Source: a virus. From it: a stretch of 24,822 nucleotides of DNA. How positions within the stretch are numbered: the stretch's first letter is position 1; each line of letters starts with the position of its first letter. Under the pieces are notes generated by a model. That model was not told the DNA's origin. It saw only the letters and a program-made list of their open reading frames with translations, and made no database searches. The position numbers and the translations under genes are program-made. Positions 22,760-24,822 of this stretch are shown piece by piece. The stretch is from the IMG/VR virus record IMGVR_UViG_3300027491_000015, positions 1-24,822 of that record, one strand, 5' to 3'.

Positions 22760-23271
22760 TTCCCAAACGCCCGCCCGCCAAAATGGAAGGCAATGATGCT
22801 GGCAAATAACGCCTGGGTCTCGTTGTCCCACAACTGCTCCGCCAGGGTGGTGAAGTCAATATTGGTCCGAATGCCATGCCATACCAGGGCGCAGTCAATG
22901 CCCACCAACAGAAAAAAGAAACCATAAGTAATAACCGGGCGCACGCTTGCCCGCAGGTTCTTCATCCACTGACTGGTGCCCTCGTTGAGGGACATATCAT
23001 GGGCATAGATGGCCTGCATTTCGGCTTGCTGGGCTTGGACCAGCGTCTGTTGGACCTGCATTTCGGCATTGGCCTGCACCTGGTCCAGCCGGATTTCCTC
23101 TACTCGGGCCTGGGCCGCGTAGCCCTTTTCAAGCATCTGTAGCTCGCGTTCGGTCTGCAACCGCGCCAGGTCAAGCTCATGGCGCTTGTCGGATTTGTCC
23201 TGGAAAAAGTCCAACAACTTGGGCAGACCGCCCATGAGGAAGGAGATGAGTGTGGATAGTAGTGTTAGCAT
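22756..23271 (-). CDS. Holin-like membrane protein (GTA-type 3TM holin family, tentative)
   Basis: A 171-residue protein. It has a hydrophobic N-terminal helix (MLTLLSTLISFLMGGLPKLL). A charged coiled coil follows (about residues 25-85, with many Gln/Glu/Arg). Then come RASVRPVITYGFFFLLVG, which starts the main transmembrane segment, and a C-terminal hydrophobic ALFASIIAFHFGGRAFGK. The order of N-terminal helix, coiled coil, arginine-proline, membrane segment and Gly-Arg end resembles the 3TM holins of gene-transfer agents. It directly precedes and overlaps the lysozyme gene, the usual holin position. It should time membrane permeabilisation so that the lysozyme reaches the cell wall. The TAATG junction couples it to the gene before. 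Confidence 0.78.
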   Translation of the reverse strand: MLTLLSTLISFLMGGLPKLLDFFQDKSDKRHELDLARLQTERELQMLEKGYAAQARVEEIRLDQVQANAEMQVQQTLVQAQQAEMQAIYAHDMSLNEGTSQWMKNLRASVRPVITYGFFFLLVGIDCALVWHGIRTNIDFTTLAEQLWDNETQALFASIIAFHFGGRAFGK

Positions 23272-23882
23272 TAGTAACTCTTTTTGGTTAACATTGATGA
23301 GGCGATAAGCAGCATGGACTGGGCATCCTCTACGCTCTCAGGTCGATCTTTGTACCCGACGGTAATTTGACCGATGAAACGTGTTGCGTCCGGTGGTATA
23401 GAGATTCGACAGCCGTAGGTGACACCAACCTCGACGTACCACAGGCCAATTTCGCTTTGTGGCTTGTGGTAATCACCGCATGGCGTCTCTCCTGCCATGA
23501 GTTTGACAACGTCTGCGTTATTGTTGGGATTTTGGGTAAAGAGGCCGACATCGATGCCCTCCATGCGCTTGTCGCGCCCTTCCTTCGTATACGCCCGATA
23601 CAAGACCCGGGTGCCAAATAACGGGTTGACCTTGAAGATGGCCACAGTCTGTGCGCCACCGTACTTGAAGAGGATTGCCGCTGCGTCGTCCGCCCGGGCC
23701 TCGTTGATGCTGGGTAGCTTCTGGCTTTCCTTGTAGGCCCCAACCAGCAGCTCTTGGTTGCTGTAAACAAACCAAGCGCAGAACCCAAACACGAACATGA
23801 GGAGCAAGGCAATTAGCTTGAAAGGGCTATCCACATACGACAGTATGCGGTCTAGTACCCCCAACGCCTTGTCCTCACTCAT
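23271..23882 (-). CDS. Single-pass membrane protein upstream of holin, unknown
   Basis: A 203-residue protein with a short cytoplasmic N-terminus, a transmembrane helix (FKLIALLLMFVFGFCAWFVY, about residues 22-41) and a soluble domain of about 150 residues that should be periplasmic (N-in topology by charge is plausible, not proven). The soluble part has two cysteines (in GETPCGDYH and VTYGCRISI) that could form a disulphide. I know no family. It is not a typical spanin, as it has no coiled coil or nested lipoprotein gene. The ATG overlaps the upstream TGA as ATGA, with AAGGG nearby. A longer start 27 bases upstream is less likely. Its place before the holin suggests a lysis-control or superinfection role. 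Confidence 0.62.
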   Translation of the reverse strand: MSEDKALGVLDRILSYVDSPFKLIALLLMFVFGFCAWFVYSNQELLVGAYKESQKLPSINEARADDAAAILFKYGGAQTVAIFKVNPLFGTRVLYRAYTKEGRDKRMEGIDVGLFTQNPNNNADVVKLMAGETPCGDYHKPQSEIGLWYVEVGVTYGCRISIPPDATRFIGQITVGYKDRPESVEDAQSMLLIASSMLTKKSY

Positions 23883-24427
23883 TTCCACAGCCCTTTCGAT
23901 ATACCCCACTGGACCAGCCAGTACATTGCTAAACCAAACACTGCTACGACTGCCACTGAAAGCTGGATGTCTTGCATCATCTCTTTGCGCTCCCTAACCT
24001 TGGATGCATCAATTATCTTTTGCTTGACCGCCTCGGCCTCCTCCTTAGCAATTTGTCTCCGCATCTCCTCTCTGGTCTTGACCATGTCGTGCCAAATTGC
24101 ACCTTGCCCAGACCAGACGAGCACTTCATACAGCTCGTATTCTTGCTTCTCAAGCTCCCGTCGCTTCATAACAACGTCCATCGCCTCGGCAGTGAGCTCC
24201 GCATCCGTTTTCTTGGGCTTGACACCATTGGCCTTGTCCCACAACGCCTCGCGCTTTTCCCTCTCCTTGACTACCTCGGCCTTCTCAAGTACTGCCTTTT
24301 TGTCGAAGTAGTCCGCAATTGTCTTGGTTATCTCATTGGCATCTTTGCCTAGCTTGATAACCTCTTTGATCGTTGCAACGGCGGCTTTTGCGCCTGCAAA
24401 CGCAACGCCAATTGTGATTGGGTCCAT
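23879..24427 (-). CDS. Coiled-coil protein with C-terminal membrane anchor, unknown
   Basis: A 182-residue protein. It begins MDPITIGVAFAGAKAAVATI, an Ala-rich helix. A long charged region (about 40-150) follows, rich in Lys/Glu and probably coiled-coil, with VLVWSGQGAIWHDMVKTREE in the middle. A hydrophobic helix VAVVAVFGLAMYWLVQW lies near the C-terminus and a short GLWK end. I recall similar proteins in marine and freshwater phages without known function. A C-terminal anchor with a cytoplasmic coiled coil is the likely form. The ribosome-binding site is weak. It overlaps the next gene by four bases and lies 9 bases after the zinc-ribbon gene. It may be virion-associated or act with the holin. 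Confidence 0.62.
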   Translation of the reverse strand: MDPITIGVAFAGAKAAVATIKEVIKLGKDANEITKTIADYFDKKAVLEKAEVVKEREKREALWDKANGVKPKKTDAELTAEAMDVVMKRRELEKQEYELYEVLVWSGQGAIWHDMVKTREEMRRQIAKEEAEAVKQKIIDASKVRERKEMMQDIQLSVAVVAVFGLAMYWLVQWGISKGLWK

Positions 24428-24436
24428 ATCATGCCA

Positions 24437-24652
24437 TTACCCCATCGTAAACCCGCCGGCGGCAGGCACCGTAGTGGTGTGAATAGCCACATTCTGCAGC
24501 GGTTCTGACAAATCCTGGCCGCAGTCATTGCACTTTAAAACTGCCAGTTCTTGCTCATCAACATCCCTGTTGCATGCCGGGCAAAAAATCTCCACCGTAT
24601 GGCGCGGAACCGTTGACCCATCAATTTCAACCGCTTCGTATGTCTTAATCAT
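24437..24652 (-). CDS. Small zinc-ribbon-like protein
   Basis: A 71-residue protein with two CxxC knuckles, FCPACNRDV and KCNDCGQDL, 14 residues apart (between the second and third cysteine). This is the usual spacing of a small zinc ribbon. The rest is short, acidic to neutral, with a Gly-rich C-terminus (AAGGFTMG). The ATG follows AAGGGG eight bases upstream. It lies between a probable structural gene and a membrane-protein gene. It may be a virion or regulatory protein; many phage zinc-ribbon proteins are uncharacterised. The zinc site is inferred from spacing only. Confidence 0.66.
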   Translation of the reverse strand: MIKTYEAVEIDGSTVPRHTVEIFCPACNRDVDEQELAVLKCNDCGQDLSEPLQNVAIHTTTVPAAGGFTMG

Positions 24653-24665
24653 TTTTCAAGCCCCT

Positions 24666-24822
24666 TTACATCAACAGCAAGAACCTGCCGCCGCCGCCAC
24701 CACTCGCAAAGCCAATCCATCCCGTGTTATTGCCCCCGTCGACGTTACCAGCCCCGGTTGCATCCCACGTTGCCCCACCGGTAGCATATGAATCTGTAAT
24801 GCTGAGGTATGTTGGCGAGATT
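24666..24822 (-). CDS. C-terminal end of a Gly-rich structural protein (cut by window edge)
   Basis: Only the last 52 codons are present, with an open frame to the right edge and a TAA stop. The visible part is rich in Gly, Thr, Asn and Ser (ITDSYATGGATWDATG, GNVDGGNNTGWIGF) and ends GGGGGRFLLLM. That pattern is typical of fibre, decoration or other beta-rich virion proteins. It is the most upstream gene of the right block visible and lies 13 bases before the zinc-ribbon gene. Too little is present to name it. Confidence 0.5.
   Translation of the reverse strand, partial: ISPTYLSITDSYATGGATWDATGAGNVDGGNNTGWIGFASGGGGGRFLLLM

Noticed and set aside
23271-23882. Inner-membrane spanin
   Set aside because: There is one membrane helix, but no coiled-coil periplasmic region and no nested or following lipoprotein gene with a lipobox.

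Overview
The window is part of a double-stranded DNA tailed-phage genome. It carries an early DNA-replication module, two or more virion-protein blocks and a lysis cassette, packed with almost no intergenic DNA. No bacterial housekeeping gene, rRNA, tRNA, IS element or integrase is visible. From memory only, the protein set resembles phages seen in marine and freshwater viral metagenomes (short internal virion proteins with MA(R/S)GG motifs, an AGAFGGER motif protein, a DAFGRLRV fibre protein). A podovirus-like particle infecting an aquatic proteobacterium is a reasonable guess but is not proven here.

Left block (1-5739, minus strand, read right to left): two small early proteins, a candidate single-stranded-DNA-binding protein, an archaeo-eukaryotic-type primase, a small unknown, a UvrD/Rep-type helicase, and the N-terminal 3'-5' exonuclease part of a family A DNA polymerase cut by the window edge. 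Several of these genes overlap or touch, so the last part is probably one translationally coupled replication operon. A two-gene plus-strand cassette (5825-7953) encodes an SNF2-type SF2 helicase and a PD-(D/E)XK nuclease. It is divergent from the left block, and the divergent gap holds a perfect 10-bp palindrome that overlaps a good leftward promoter.

Middle block (7983-18415, minus strand): five large, compositionally extreme proteins (Ala-rich, Pro/Gly-rich, Met/Gln-rich with tandem repeats, Gln/Ala/Gly-rich, Gly-rich with a hydrophobic stretch). They are probably internal-virion, ejection or tail-associated proteins. A near-consensus promoter and a hairpin that would cover the ribosome-binding site lie directly in front of the first of them.

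Right block (18521-24822, minus strand): a small beta-rich protein, a fibre-like protein, a P22 gp10-like or tail-hub protein, a 52-aa lysine-rich protein, a T4-type lysozyme with an E-C-T triad, a holin-like membrane protein, two further membrane proteins, a zinc-ribbon protein and the C-terminus of a Gly-rich, probably structural protein. Seven consecutive genes here are joined by ATGA or similar overlaps.

The most interesting points are the co-occurrence of an AEP primase, an SF2 helicase and a PD-(D/E)XK nuclease, the candidate translational switch at 18420-18516, the palindromic divergent promoter region, and an in-frame 27-bp minisatellite inside a virion gene. Functions are assigned by motif recognition alone; no database search was run.
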